Source: a virus
Length of the DNA: 63,303 bases
IMG/VR virus record: IMGVR_UViG_3300044798_000162
Coordinates: 1 to 63,303 of that record
Direction: 5' to 3' (one strand)
The translations under genes and the position numbers were made by a program. Positions 39,566 to 48,693 of this stretch are shown piece after piece (the stretch's first letter is position 1; every line of letters starts with the position of its first letter). A model generated the notes under the pieces. It ran no database searches, was not told where the DNA came from, and saw only the letters and a program-made list of their open reading frames with translations.

Positions 39566-40224
39566 GCATTAAAATTTTATCTCGCGTTTGGCAAGACTCA
39601 ACCCAGTCGGGTTCCACGTTGCTAGTGCTTTTGGCGTTAGCCGATTTCGCTGATGATGAAGGGCTTTGCTTTCCCCGCATTTCCACTATTGCCAAGAAAG
39701 CCCGCTTAAGCGAAAGGTCAGTGCAAGATGCACTTTGCAAATTAGAAGCAATCGGGGAAATCCGCCGCGAACTTGGGGGCGGAAGGAAGGTCACAAGATA
39801 CTACATATTTGAGGGGTGCAAAATCTGCACCGGTGCAGCCCACCGCACCTCAGAGGTGCGGCCCACCGCACCACCTATCTATATAGAACCGTCAATAGAA
39901 CCGTCAATAGTATCTCCCCCTGCTTTAAAAGGCAAGAAATTGCACCCGCCCAATCCGCTTTTCGATGCTCTAGTAAAATATGGTGAAAGATTAGACCCGG
40001 CGAAGTTTCCGCCCGGTACGGGAGGTAAGATTGGGAAAGCTCTTGCTGACATAAAGCGTTATACTCCAATTCTTACCATCGAGGAAATCAAGCGCCGCGC
40101 CGATAACTACTGCGCCCACTTTGGGGAAAAGTACCTCACGGCCACCGCCCTTGCCTCCCATTGGGTGAAGTGCGACGCGCCGCCCCATGAGGAACAGGGC
40201 GGCATCCGTTGCGTCAATTCCTAA
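39562..40224 (+). CDS. Replication-initiator-like winged-helix protein, 220 aa
   Basis: TTG start overlapping the preceding stop, with GGAGG at about 39552. The N terminus (LLVLLALADFADDEGLCFPR, then ISTIAKKARLSERSVQDALC) is a winged helix of the type at the start of phage replisome organisers. The middle has a 12-bp tandem repeat encoding IEPS; the C-terminal half (about 150-215) is helical. Adjacency to DnaB supports a helicase-loading or origin-binding role. Confidence 0.6.
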   Translation: MSIKILSRVWQDSTQSGSTLLVLLALADFADDEGLCFPRISTIAKKARLSERSVQDALCKLEAIGEIRRELGGGRKVTRYYIFEGCKICTGAAHRTSEVRPTAPPIYIEPSIEPSIVSPPALKGKKLHPPNPLFDALVKYGERLDPAKFPPGTGGKIGKALADIKRYTPILTIEEIKRRADNYCAHFGEKYLTATALASHWVKCDAPPHEEQGGIRCVNS

Positions 40225-40237
40225 GATTCCATTTATT

Positions 40238-40546
40238 ATGATAACAATTAGAGGCCGAACATTAAATATCGAGATTCCGACCGATCTAGAGCAACGGAAA
40301 ATCTTTTTACATGACATGGAGCAGGTGGCTAAAGACCTAACTGCTTTGACGGGGTTTGAGATTAAGTTTCACGATGCCACGGATAACATGTGCGCAGTCT
40401 ATGGTGATTTTGGGTTTTTTATCGTGCAAAAAATTTACGAGCCATATTCCACTTGTATTATCAATGACAAACACTTGGCGATTATGGATGGCAAATTATA
40501 CATGAATGGTAAACTCCTTGAGGGTGAAGCGGTGACTACGCCCTAG
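40238..40546 (+). CDS. Hypothetical protein, 102 aa
   Basis: MITIRGRTLNIEIPTDLEQR, beta-rich with a mid helix (LHDMEQVAKDLTALTG). Start at 40238 follows the stop of the previous gene. Between initiator-like protein and helicase; no family recognised. Confidence 0.5.
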   Translation: MITIRGRTLNIEIPTDLEQRKIFLHDMEQVAKDLTALTGFEIKFHDATDNMCAVYGDFGFFIVQKIYEPYSTCIINDKHLAIMDGKLYMNGKLLEGEAVTTP

Positions 40547-40549
40547 CCC

Positions 40550-41953
40550 ATGCGCCGCAAGTCACGCCAAGACCTCCGGGACACTTTCCCTCACACCGCT
40601 CTCCGCACCCTCTCCGGGCGGGAGCCACCCCACTCCAACGAATTGGAGGAGAAGCTTTTGTGCTGCTGCCTCTTGGGTGGGGAAAACACCGTCTCCAAGT
40701 GCATCAGCCACGGCATCACCAAGGACTCGTTCTATGTTCCTGCAAATCAAGAGGTTTTCGACCACCTTGTAGCACTCTGCTCACGGGGAATCCCGCCCAC
40801 CTTGGAGGTGCTGATCGAGGAGTTCCGCCACGCGGGCCAACTTGAGGCGATTGGGGGTGTACCTTATCTCATTGCCCTGAGTAGTCGGGTGCCCACCTCC
40901 GCCGAGGAGCCATACTACATAGCAAAAGTAAAGGAACTCTTTCATCTTAGGGAACTTATCAAACTCAGCCTCGCCATCCACGAAAAAGCCTACGAGTACG
41001 AGGGCACTATCGCGGAGGCGTTCTCCCCTTACTTGGAGCAATTCGCCGCCATCCAAGCCGGAGGCGGGGATGTGGCCTACCGCAAGACCCCGGTGATCGT
41101 GAAGGAGGCGGAGGCGTGGGCGATGGCGCAGATGAAGGGGCAGCCTAGCCCCACCCGCCAGATTTTCACGGGCCTCCCCTCTTTCGACCGCTATGCCACC
41201 CCAATCGAGTCGCACGAGTACGTGCTGGTGGGGGCGCGCACAGCACGCGGGAAAACCTCGTTGATGACTCAGGTCGCCGGCCACAACCTCTACCGGGGGG
41301 TGAGGACGGTTTACTTCACCCTCGAAACCAGTGACCGCGCAATCATCCAAAAGCTCGCTTCCCAACAATCCCGCGTCAACCTGAAGCGATTCGCGGAGGA
41401 ACCGGCAGACAAGCAGCAAGCCTACTTCGAGGCGCTGAAGGAGGTGGAGAAGATGCCGCTTCTTGTCTTCAGCCGCGACCTCACCCTGTCCGCCATCGAA
41501 AGCCGTTGCCGCTTTCTCAAGAACTCATTTCACCCTGAGTTGGTGATACTTGACTATCTTGGGTTGATTGGTATAGATTCGGGCGGCTCCATCTACGAGC
41601 GCACCAGCATGGTCTCCAAGGCCATGATCCCGCTCCAAAAGCTGCTCGACTGCACGCTCATGGTCGGCTGCCAGTTCAACCGGGCGGCGGAAGCCCAGCC
41701 GGGCCAGCAGCACGAGCACCAGCCCACCCTTGCCGCCTTGCGGGATGCGGGGGTGCTGGAGGAGGACGCGGCGCGGGTCATTGCGTTGCACCGCCCTGAA
41801 AAAGACAAGGCGGGGCAGAAGCAGGGGTTGGACCGGACCATGTTTGAAATGCAACTTCTCCAACTCAAGATGCGCGACGGGCCGGTCTGCGGGGTGGAGG
41901 TTCACTTTGCGGCACCTTACACTTTTTTCTACGAGCCGGCTAAAACGCCCTAG
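40550..41953 (+). CDS. Replicative DNA helicase, DnaB-like, 467 aa
   Basis: N-terminal DnaB domain (NELEEKLLCCCLLGGEN, then VPANQEVFDHLVALC), followed by the RecA-like core: Walker A VGARTARGKTSLM near residue 225, the arginine-bearing and strand segments RTVYFTLETSDRAII, Walker B LVILDYLGLIG, and the late MVGCQFNRAAEAQ. This is the hexameric helicase that unwinds DNA ahead of the fork. Start four bases after the preceding stop. The phage probably relies on a host polymerase. Confidence 0.9.
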   Translation: MRRKSRQDLRDTFPHTALRTLSGREPPHSNELEEKLLCCCLLGGENTVSKCISHGITKDSFYVPANQEVFDHLVALCSRGIPPTLEVLIEEFRHAGQLEAIGGVPYLIALSSRVPTSAEEPYYIAKVKELFHLRELIKLSLAIHEKAYEYEGTIAEAFSPYLEQFAAIQAGGGDVAYRKTPVIVKEAEAWAMAQMKGQPSPTRQIFTGLPSFDRYATPIESHEYVLVGARTARGKTSLMTQVAGHNLYRGVRTVYFTLETSDRAIIQKLASQQSRVNLKRFAEEPADKQQAYFEALKEVEKMPLLVFSRDLTLSAIESRCRFLKNSFHPELVILDYLGLIGIDSGGSIYERTSMVSKAMIPLQKLLDCTLMVGCQFNRAAEAQPGQQHEHQPTLAALRDAGVLEEDAARVIALHRPEKDKAGQKQGLDRTMFEMQLLQLKMRDGPVCGVEVHFAAPYTFFYEPAKTP

Positions 41954-42037
41954 GTTTATTTTGGGGCGTAAAATGGTGAATTTCTTGCCTGTTTACGGTC
42001 CAAACTGTACAAATCTGCGTTTTCCCGCACATTTTTC

Positions 42038-42066
42038 TTGACAATCTTTGGTCGCTCGCCTAAGAT
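42038..42066 (+). promoter_or_regulatory. Promoter candidate for the portal operon, TTGACA-N17-TAAGAT
   Basis: Best-matching member of the promoter set. The portal ATG at 42075 is nine bases after the -10 box, so the head-gene message would have a leader of only a base or two. The frame's earlier TTG-type start at 42048 lies within the promoter. Confidence 0.6.
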
Positions 42067-42074
42067 GGCAGGAA

Positions 42075-44216
42075 ATGGCTGAATTATCGGCGGACCCAAC
42101 TACTCGGAGCCCAACTTCGCTTGACTATTTGGGGCAGAAGCCAGACCTAAAAGAGACCAATCTCGACAAGGTAGACCGCGTAATAGGCTCCGTGGATCAG
42201 GGGCTTGCGGTGGCGACCTCGCTAATTTTCGCCTCAAGTAAATTAATTTTTAACAGTTCTAGAATCGTCGCCAAGATCAACGGCGAGCCGCCCTTCTCCA
42301 AAAAGGCGCTCAAGGCGAAGGGGAAGGGGCACAAGCGGAATATCAGTACGCGGTTTTTACAAACGCAGTGCAAGCGCATCCACCCGCGCTTTTTCATACC
42401 CCTTCAGCAGGCATCCACCCTCACCGCCGCCGCGCTTCCCGATGGCTGGCCGCAGGGTCCGGCCAAGAACGACAAGTTTCGCCGGCGCCTGACCAAGACG
42501 ATCCGCGCATGGCCCAAGTGGAAGCCCTTCATCAAGGGATTGGCGCGGGAAGTGGTGGATTTCGGCTACGGCTTCGGCACCTTTTTCGACGAGTACGAGT
42601 GGCGCCCCACCCTGATCCGCATGGACAAGGGTTTCGTTCCGCAGGGCACCGAGATTCTCGACCGGGACTTTCAGTTCTACGCGGTGAAATGGGATTACAA
42701 TCCCGCCGACCTGCTCAAGCTCGTCAAGGATGCGGACGAAGCGGGGTTGGACACATGGCAGAAGAAGGCGTGCGTGCAGGCGATCAACGACGCCGTTGCC
42801 CCCGCCCTCTCGCCCACTTTTGAGCGGTGGCGCGACTATGAGGAACTGATCCGGCAGGCCATCTGGTCCATCGCCTACTTCAAGGCCAAGCGCACCATCG
42901 AGACCTACCACCTTTTCGCCCGCGAATACACGGGCAAGGTTTCCCACTACGTCTACGCCAAGAACGGGATTAGTGGGGGCGACCCCGACATGCGGCTCCT
43001 CTACGAGAAGGAGGATGCCTTCGATTCCATTATCGGCGCCACCATCCCGGTGACTTTCGGCTACGGCGACGGCACCATCCAAGGCTCATGGGGTGCGGGC
43101 CAGCTCCTCTTCGACCTCGCCAACCAGCTTGAGATCATCCGTAATGACCTAATGGATACCCAACTCGCCCAGAACAAGATGAAGTTGGTGGCCAAGGACG
43201 GCAAGAACGTCAACGACATCAAGATGGTGGTCAACGACGACTACATCGTGGTGTCGGACGCGCAGATGGCGGGCAATCAGGCGGCGCTTCCCGCCAACGT
43301 GGAGAGCTACCTGCAATGCGAGGGCATGTTCGGGCAATGGGCGATGCAATTGGTGGGCAACTACGTCCCACCCATCCCGCTCCAGCCCTCCGATCTGAAG
43401 GCGGCTAGCGTGAATGCGGCCATGTCTCAGGAACAGGAGACCCAGATGGACAATCTGGACGACTTTCTCTCGCAGGTGGCCTTCATTATCGCCGCCATGA
43501 CCAAGCGGTTGGCCGATCCCGACAGCCCTGATGAGGAGGCGAAGGAATTCCGGGCTGCGCTCTTGGATGAGGACCAACTCACCGAGGAGGAGGTGGAAAA
43601 ACTCGCCAACCAACCGGCGATCCAGAGCGTGACCGAGTTCACCCCCGCCGCCGCCATGGCGCGGGCGCAGTTTGCCGCGAGCCGGGCGGGTGGGCCAAGT
43701 GCCGCCCTCTATGATATGAGGAAACTGGAGGAAATTCAGGCGCAGGCCGTGCCGGGCGGGCAGGCGGTGTTGGATTACGCGTTAAACCCTGATCCAACTG
43801 ATCCCACCAACGCGGCGGCAGCCACGCGCCAACAAATCTTGGAGAACACCTCGCTTTCCATGGGGCAGGAAGTGCCGGTGGTAGCTAGCGATCCCCATTG
43901 GATGCATATGCAGGCCATGAAGCAGCCGCTCGCCCAAGCAGCGCAGCAGGGTGCGATTGGCCCTGCGCAGGCTGGGGTAAAACACTATGCAGCCCACTAC
44001 ATCGCCGGGGTGGGGCAGAAGTCCATTCCGCCCGACCAAGTGAACAGCGAGAAGCAGTATATCGCCGCCTTGGAGGAGTTGATTAAACAGCATATCATGG
44101 CACAGCAAGCGGCGCAAGCGGCGAAGATGGCTCAAGCGGGTGCGGTGCCGGGGGGTGTCCCAACCGGGGGTGCTCCCACTCCGCTGGCGGGCGGGGTGCC
44201 TACCACTCAAGGATAG
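42075..44216 (+). CDS. Portal protein, 713 aa
   Basis: Starts MAELSADPTTRSPTS. Helical N terminus, then a long central part with GQKPDLKETNLDKVDRV, WRDYEELIRQAIWSIAYFKAK, and the DLANQLEIIRND-LMDTQLAQ helices of portal-type proteins; C-terminal 200 residues are Gln/Ala-rich. Position between DnaB and the scaffold/capsid genes, and length, agree with a podovirus head-tail portal through which DNA enters and leaves. Identification is by overall pattern rather than a single motif. Confidence 0.75.
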   Translation: MAELSADPTTRSPTSLDYLGQKPDLKETNLDKVDRVIGSVDQGLAVATSLIFASSKLIFNSSRIVAKINGEPPFSKKALKAKGKGHKRNISTRFLQTQCKRIHPRFFIPLQQASTLTAAALPDGWPQGPAKNDKFRRRLTKTIRAWPKWKPFIKGLAREVVDFGYGFGTFFDEYEWRPTLIRMDKGFVPQGTEILDRDFQFYAVKWDYNPADLLKLVKDADEAGLDTWQKKACVQAINDAVAPALSPTFERWRDYEELIRQAIWSIAYFKAKRTIETYHLFAREYTGKVSHYVYAKNGISGGDPDMRLLYEKEDAFDSIIGATIPVTFGYGDGTIQGSWGAGQLLFDLANQLEIIRNDLMDTQLAQNKMKLVAKDGKNVNDIKMVVNDDYIVVSDAQMAGNQAALPANVESYLQCEGMFGQWAMQLVGNYVPPIPLQPSDLKAASVNAAMSQEQETQMDNLDDFLSQVAFIIAAMTKRLADPDSPDEEAKEFRAALLDEDQLTEEEVEKLANQPAIQSVTEFTPAAAMARAQFAASRAGGPSAALYDMRKLEEIQAQAVPGGQAVLDYALNPDPTDPTNAAAATRQQILENTSLSMGQEVPVVASDPHWMHMQAMKQPLAQAAQQGAIGPAQAGVKHYAAHYIAGVGQKSIPPDQVNSEKQYIAALEELIKQHIMAQQAAQAAKMAQAGAVPGGVPTGGAPTPLAGGVPTTQG

Positions 44217-44255
44217 TATTTGCCACTTACTCCTTTTGGGTGGTAATTATTTCTC

Positions 44256-44284
44256 TTGACAAGTCCCGCCATTTCCTCCACGAT
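44256..44284 (+). promoter_or_regulatory. Promoter candidate, TTGACA-N17-CACGAT
   Basis: Perfect -35 at 44256-44261 and CACGAT -10 ending 44284. The in-frame ATG at 44283 overlaps the -10 box, so the next ATG at 44307 is preferred, with a short A-rich leader. Confidence 0.45.
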
Positions 44285-44306
44285 GCATTTTAACAAGCAA
44301 AAAACC

Positions 44307-44609
44307 ATGCCTACTCCCACCCTTACCCCAGAACAGACCAAGTATCTCCAGCGTCTACGCGAATGCCTTAGCGACGGCGATGGTATCTCCATCTATACCG
44401 ACTCTGCGCAGTTGGCCGACATCCTCCAATTCCTTCCACCCACTCCACCCCGCGCTAAGACGGAGCGGGAGTTGGATTACGAGGCGTTCGATGTGTGGAG
44501 GAACCACAGGGGTCCGTATTGGAACGTCTCCTTTGCCGAAGCCTTCATCGCCGGCTGCGAGTCCGTCCGCGCCCGACTGAATCAGTGCAAGTGCGATTCA
44601 AAGCGGTAA
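44307..44609 (+). CDS. Hypothetical protein, 100 aa
   Basis: MPTPTLTPEQTKYLQRLR to SKR. A helical start, then DGDGISIYTDSAQLADILQF and a Cys-bearing end (QCKCDSKR). Unknown function, following the portal. Confidence 0.55.
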   Translation: MPTPTLTPEQTKYLQRLRECLSDGDGISIYTDSAQLADILQFLPPTPPRAKTERELDYEAFDVWRNHRGPYWNVSFAEAFIAGCESVRARLNQCKCDSKR

Positions 44610-44647
44610 ACATTTCCTGTTAGTAGAACACTTCATCACCATCCCTT

Positions 44648-44899
44648 ATGGCCATTGAACCCACCCAGCGTGTGTACGTAGAGTCACGCGCATTTTTCGA
44701 GACCGAGGAAGGGCAGATGCTTCTCGCTTGGCTCAAGGAACAGAAGCCCAAGATAATCGGAGACACCCTCGAAGCCGCCGCCCTTTCCGGCAAGGAGGCC
44801 GCCGGGTACGAGTTATGCCTTGCCCGCCTCCAAGAATTTATTGAGACCAACAAGGCGGAGGGGCGCACGCCAGATGAGGAGAGGGAGTTGAGACGATAA
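44648..44899 (+). CDS. Hypothetical protein, 83 aa
   Basis: MAIEPTQRVYVESRAFFETE; a helix-rich acidic protein ending EERELRR. Its stop overlaps the next small gene in TAATG. Confidence 0.55.
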   Translation: MAIEPTQRVYVESRAFFETEEGQMLLAWLKEQKPKIIGDTLEAAALSGKEAAGYELCLARLQEFIETNKAEGRTPDEERELRR

Positions 44900-45072
44900 T
44901 GGCCTATCGAAAAAACAAGTATCGCAATGGGGCACCACGTTCTGTTGATGGCCCTCCTCGCGTAAGTTCTCGGCATGATTATTCCAAGAATTCTCGGCCC
45001 ATTTCCAAAATACCCAATTGGGCGGCCATTAATCATGCGATGTATCGCCGCGAGTTAGGCGTCAATTCCTAA
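44899..45072 (+). CDS. Small basic peptide, 57 aa
   Basis: MAYRKNKYRNGAPRSVDG to YRRELGVNS, rich in Arg, Lys and Asn. TAATG overlap with the upstream gene supports it. A nucleic-acid-binding or capsid-associated role is possible, given its place before the scaffold gene. Confidence 0.5.
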   Translation: MAYRKNKYRNGAPRSVDGPPRVSSRHDYSKNSRPISKIPNWAAINHAMYRRELGVNS

Positions 45073-45117
45073 TCTGCTACTAATCTACTACTAAATTCCC
45101 ATTAATTAGTATTTCCC

Positions 45118-46578
45118 ATGCCCCAACCCGCCCCCACCGAAGTCATTGTCCTCCCTCGCGAAGCCGCAGACAACTCCACCCAAGCCGAAACCGAATCCAT
45201 TTTGAGCGGACTCCCCGCCCTGCTGGAAAAGCAGGCGCAGGAAGCCGCTGAAAAGAAAGAAGGAACAGAAACCAAGGAAGCGCCCGAGGTCAAAGTAGAA
45301 ACTAAAGAGGTAAAGCCTTCTGAGATAACGCCTGAGCCGGAAATTAAACCGGAAACCAAGGCAGAAATTAAGGAAGAAAAGAAGGTTGATAAACCCAAGT
45401 TCGAGGACTTATCGGACGAAGCGATTGACAAGCAGGTCAAGGGACTGCCCACCAACAAGGCGGAGACCCAGCGCCGTTACCGCGAACTCTTGGGCGAACT
45501 CAAGACCGCCCGCGAGGAGGGCACGCTGACCAAGAAGGAATTTGAGCAGGCGCAGAAAGACCTCACCGCCGCGAAAAAGGAGGCGGAAGATGCGGTTAAG
45601 AAGGCGATAGAGCCGGAAGACGTGAAGAAGCAGCGCGAGGAACAGGTGAAAGAACTCGCCATGCTTCGCCGCCAGTATCAACTTGAGAACGATCCCACCA
45701 TCAAGAAACAATATGACGAGGTGGTGACGGCGGCGGAAACTGAAATCACCTCCGTCCTCACTTCGGGCGGGTTGGACAAAGCCTCCCTCGACCTCATCAC
45801 CAAGGAGGGTGGCTGGCTCGCCTTTTCCCGTTCAGGCAAGCCCCTCTCGTGGCGCGAGAATGACCCCGAGAATCCCGGCACCCTCAAGGTCATCAACGGC
45901 ACTTTAGCCCAGTACGCCGCCAAGATCAAGGTGGCCCTCACCACGGGCGATCAGGACATGCTCTCGGCCAAGGTGCAGGAACAGATCACGACCCGCTCCG
46001 CCCGCGACCGCTATGTGGCGGAGGAGAAGGGCAAGGCCAAGGAGTATTTTGAGCAGCAGGCCAAGACCGCGCAGGGTTCGCAAGCCGACCTCAAGACCCG
46101 CGTGGAGCAATTGCAGAAAGATTATGCGGGGCAGACGGAAAAGGCCATCAAGGAGGGGAAGGAATACGACTTTTTGCGCGACAGGGAGGTTCCCGCCAAG
46201 GCCACCGCCGCCGAGAAAACTGTGATTGAGGCGCACAATACTTCTGCCACCCAACTCCGCCAGTTCATCGCGGACGCCCCGGCGGCCCAGACCCCCGAAC
46301 TCTTTTCCAAGCTCGCCCTCTACGCGGCCCGTGGCCTCTATGCGGAAAAAGCGGGAGCCACCAACGCGAAGGAGGTGGAGACACTCACCAAGCAGGTCAA
46401 GGACTTGCAGGCGGAACTAACCAAGGTGCGCTCGGCTGGCCGGACGGTCCCCAAGGGTGGTGGCGTCGGCACGGGTGGCGGTGCGCCCGAGAAGCCGGAG
46501 AAGAAGGGCCAATCGGCAGACGAGGCCATTGACGACATCGTGAGTGGGTTGGGGGCCAAGGTGAGCGGGGAGGAATAA
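45118..46578 (+). CDS. Scaffold-like protein, 486 aa
   Basis: Starts MPQPAPTEVIVLPREAADN. Residues 30-110 are almost entirely Glu, Lys, Pro and Thr; the rest is a long charged coiled-coil with many heptad Leu/Ala residues (KKEAEDAVKKAIEPED, LRRQYQLEND), and the C-terminal part contains TKQVKDLQAEL. This is the composition of head-assembly scaffolds, and its place after the portal fits. In most such phages the capsid gene follows directly; here a 15.8-kb gap intervenes. Confidence 0.7.
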   Translation: MPQPAPTEVIVLPREAADNSTQAETESILSGLPALLEKQAQEAAEKKEGTETKEAPEVKVETKEVKPSEITPEPEIKPETKAEIKEEKKVDKPKFEDLSDEAIDKQVKGLPTNKAETQRRYRELLGELKTAREEGTLTKKEFEQAQKDLTAAKKEAEDAVKKAIEPEDVKKQREEQVKELAMLRRQYQLENDPTIKKQYDEVVTAAETEITSVLTSGGLDKASLDLITKEGGWLAFSRSGKPLSWRENDPENPGTLKVINGTLAQYAAKIKVALTTGDQDMLSAKVQEQITTRSARDRYVAEEKGKAKEYFEQQAKTAQGSQADLKTRVEQLQKDYAGQTEKAIKEGKEYDFLRDREVPAKATAAEKTVIEAHNTSATQLRQFIADAPAAQTPELFSKLALYAARGLYAEKAGATNAKEVETLTKQVKDLQAELTKVRSAGRTVPKGGGVGTGGGAPEKPEKKGQSADEAIDDIVSGLGAKVSGEE

Positions 46579-46581
46579 GCC

Positions 46582-46869
46582 ATGAACAAACCCGATGGCG
46601 GCCCCGCCTTCCCCCAGACCGTGGATGCTTCATCTCGGCGGGGGGTCAACAACTCCATCCCGCTGGGCATGTCTTTGCGCCAGTATTACGCCGCCAAGGC
46701 CATGCAGGCCATTCTCACCAACCCTAACGGGGTTAAGTACGCTGATGTATCAGATGCCCAATTAACTCCGCAACACTTATCATTCGCGGCTTTTGCGGTG
46801 GCAGATGCCATGCTGGCCGAAGACGAAAAAACCACCACCCCAACCCCTCCCCATGTCAACCCTAGTTGA
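46582..46869 (+). CDS. Conserved phage protein, 95 aa
   Basis: GGPAFPQTV, then GMSLRQYYAAKAMQAIL and a helical AFAVADAMLAEDEK. The GGPAFP ... GMSLR-x-Y-x-A-A-K-A pattern recurs in many phage proteins of unknown function. Its 3' end overlaps the start of the next gene by 17 bases. Confidence 0.65.
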   Translation: MNKPDGGPAFPQTVDASSRRGVNNSIPLGMSLRQYYAAKAMQAILTNPNGVKYADVSDAQLTPQHLSFAAFAVADAMLAEDEKTTTPTPPHVNPS

Positions 46870-47965
46870 AGTCTTAAAGAACAAGGTAAAGGCGCTGGGC
46901 CAGTCCGCCGCCGCCGAATATTTCGGCGTGCCCCAGTCCACCATCTCGCTTTGGGAAAAGGGCGAAGCCTCCAAGCAACTCGCGGCGGTACAAAAGCTGA
47001 TGGACGAGGCCGCCGCCCAAGCCATCCCCACTCTTGTCCAGCCTGTCCCGCAGGCCGAGCCTTCTTTGCTGGTTGGGAAAGCGTATGCGCCTGCAACTCC
47101 TTCGCCTCCTGTCCTTGGAATCCTTGTGCCCACTTTACCCGCGATTTCACCTGCGACTTTATCTGCCACTTCACCCGAGGTACCCGCCCCAGCGGGCGAA
47201 CCGCTCACTGATTTAGGCGCAGGGAAGGTCACTATTCTCATCCCGGTCTACCGCTTTATCACTTGGCAACTCCAAGCCACCCTCTTTCGCAACTTCCGCG
47301 CCTATGGACCGGAAAAGGTGGAGATCGCCCATTGGCCCGGTACGTGCGTTTGGAGGGCGCGAAACACTCTCGTGGAACGCTTTCTTAAGAGCAAGTCGGA
47401 GTGGGCCATATTCTGTGACGATGACGTGGTTTTGCCATGCGGCTCTGCGCAAATCATCAATGGAATATTCCATGCCCGCTTACCCGAGCCGCTCGCCTCC
47501 CGCAACGCGATTTCCCGCATCATGTCCCACCCCGCCGACAAGCGAGTGGTGGGCGCGCTCTGCTACGTGAAGGGCGACCCCAAGATCACAGGCGACAAGA
47601 TGAGCGGGCGAGCGATGTGCTCGGACGCCTATGACTCTGATGGCATGAATGCCGAACTCCACGATCCCAAGGCGGATTGGGGGCTTAGGAAGCAGGAGTG
47701 GTTTGTGGGCATCAATTTCTGCCGCGTCCACCGCAGCGTGTTTGAGGAGATGGCGGCGGCAGCCGAGGGGCGGTGGCCGGAGTTCGATATTAAAAAAGAC
47801 GGTTCAGCGAGGGGTTGGTTCAACCCACGCAATAATATCGACGGAGAAGACTTAGCGTTCATGGCTCGATGCAAACAATTAGGGATTGAAATGTGGCTTG
47901 ATTCATCGTTAATCTGCGGACATGCAGACGGAAGCATGGTGTGGTGGCACTACAACACAATATGA
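46853..47965 (+). CDS. Helix-turn-helix fused to a glycosyltransferase-like domain, 370 aa
   Basis: Residues 1-45 (AAAEYFGVPQSTISLWEKG) are an XRE-like helix-turn-helix. A Pro/Ala-rich linker (about 60-115) leads to a GT-A-like domain: VTILIPVYRFITW, the metal-binding IFCDDDVVLP, and late DGEDLAFMARCKQLG with the WLDSSLICGH ending. The fusion is unusual: DNA binding and sugar transfer in one chain. Sits at the head of the glycan cluster. A regulator that senses, or is retained by, its substrate is one possibility. Confidence 0.6.
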   Translation: MSTLVEVLKNKVKALGQSAAAEYFGVPQSTISLWEKGEASKQLAAVQKLMDEAAAQAIPTLVQPVPQAEPSLLVGKAYAPATPSPPVLGILVPTLPAISPATLSATSPEVPAPAGEPLTDLGAGKVTILIPVYRFITWQLQATLFRNFRAYGPEKVEIAHWPGTCVWRARNTLVERFLKSKSEWAIFCDDDVVLPCGSAQIINGIFHARLPEPLASRNAISRIMSHPADKRVVGALCYVKGDPKITGDKMSGRAMCSDAYDSDGMNAELHDPKADWGLRKQEWFVGINFCRVHRSVFEEMAAAAEGRWPEFDIKKDGSARGWFNPRNNIDGEDLAFMARCKQLGIEMWLDSSLICGHADGSMVWWHYNTI

Positions 47966-48681
47966 TTTCTTTGGGCATAAAAACCTGCACGCGTTGCGGT
48001 GTCGTTAAGGCAACATCTGAGTTCTATTTTATACAAAGCCGAAAAAGATATGATTCTGTATGCAAGTGTTGTAAATGTGGCCTTGCCCGAAATTATGGGG
48101 CTTCTCATCGAGAGGAGATTGCGATTCGCAACAAAGAAAGCTATATAAAGAATAAATCAAGGCATCAGGCTTATGCCAAGGCATATTTAGAGAAGAATAG
48201 AGAGTATTTATTGATGTATAAGTTGCTTTATCGTCTTGCCTTTCCAGAGAAAGTTAAGGAGGGTAAGGACAAGTGGAAAACTAAAAATTGGGTAAAGCAT
48301 TCTCGCCACAGATGTGAATATCAAAAACAAAAAAGGGCAACCGATCCCATGTGTAGATTGAGGCAAAGGATCAGTGGCCGAATTAGGTCGGCCCTTAAGG
48401 CTAAAAGACTTTACAAAAACAACACCACCATGTCCTTGGTCGGGTGCTCTATTCCAGAATTAAAAGTTCACCTTGAGAAGCAATTCAAGCCCGACATGAC
48501 ATGGAACAATATGGGTTTTAGGGGTTGGCATATTGACCATATCAAGCCCTGCAAATCTTTTGATCTTTCCGATCCCGCCCAGCAGCGCACTTGTTTTCAC
48601 TATACCAACCTACAGCCGCTCTGGTGGCTTGAAAATCTTTCCAAGCAAGCCAAATATGAACAACTCGCCCCCGCGGCCTAA
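47962..48681 (+). CDS. HNH endonuclease of homing type, 239 aa
   Basis: N-terminal zinc-type Cys clusters (CTRCG and CKCCKCG) precede a basic helical region. The nuclease motif is GWHIDHIKPCKSFDLSD, followed by YTNLQPLWWLENLSK: the H-x-D-H/N/H pattern of phage intron- or free-standing HNH enzymes. More AT-rich than its neighbours. ATG overlaps the previous stop. It looks inserted into the glycan cluster. Confidence 0.8.
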   Translation: MISLGIKTCTRCGVVKATSEFYFIQSRKRYDSVCKCCKCGLARNYGASHREEIAIRNKESYIKNKSRHQAYAKAYLEKNREYLLMYKLLYRLAFPEKVKEGKDKWKTKNWVKHSRHRCEYQKQKRATDPMCRLRQRISGRIRSALKAKRLYKNNTTMSLVGCSIPELKVHLEKQFKPDMTWNNMGFRGWHIDHIKPCKSFDLSDPAQQRTCFHYTNLQPLWWLENLSKQAKYEQLAPAA

Positions 48682-48693
48682 CTCCCTTGTCCC

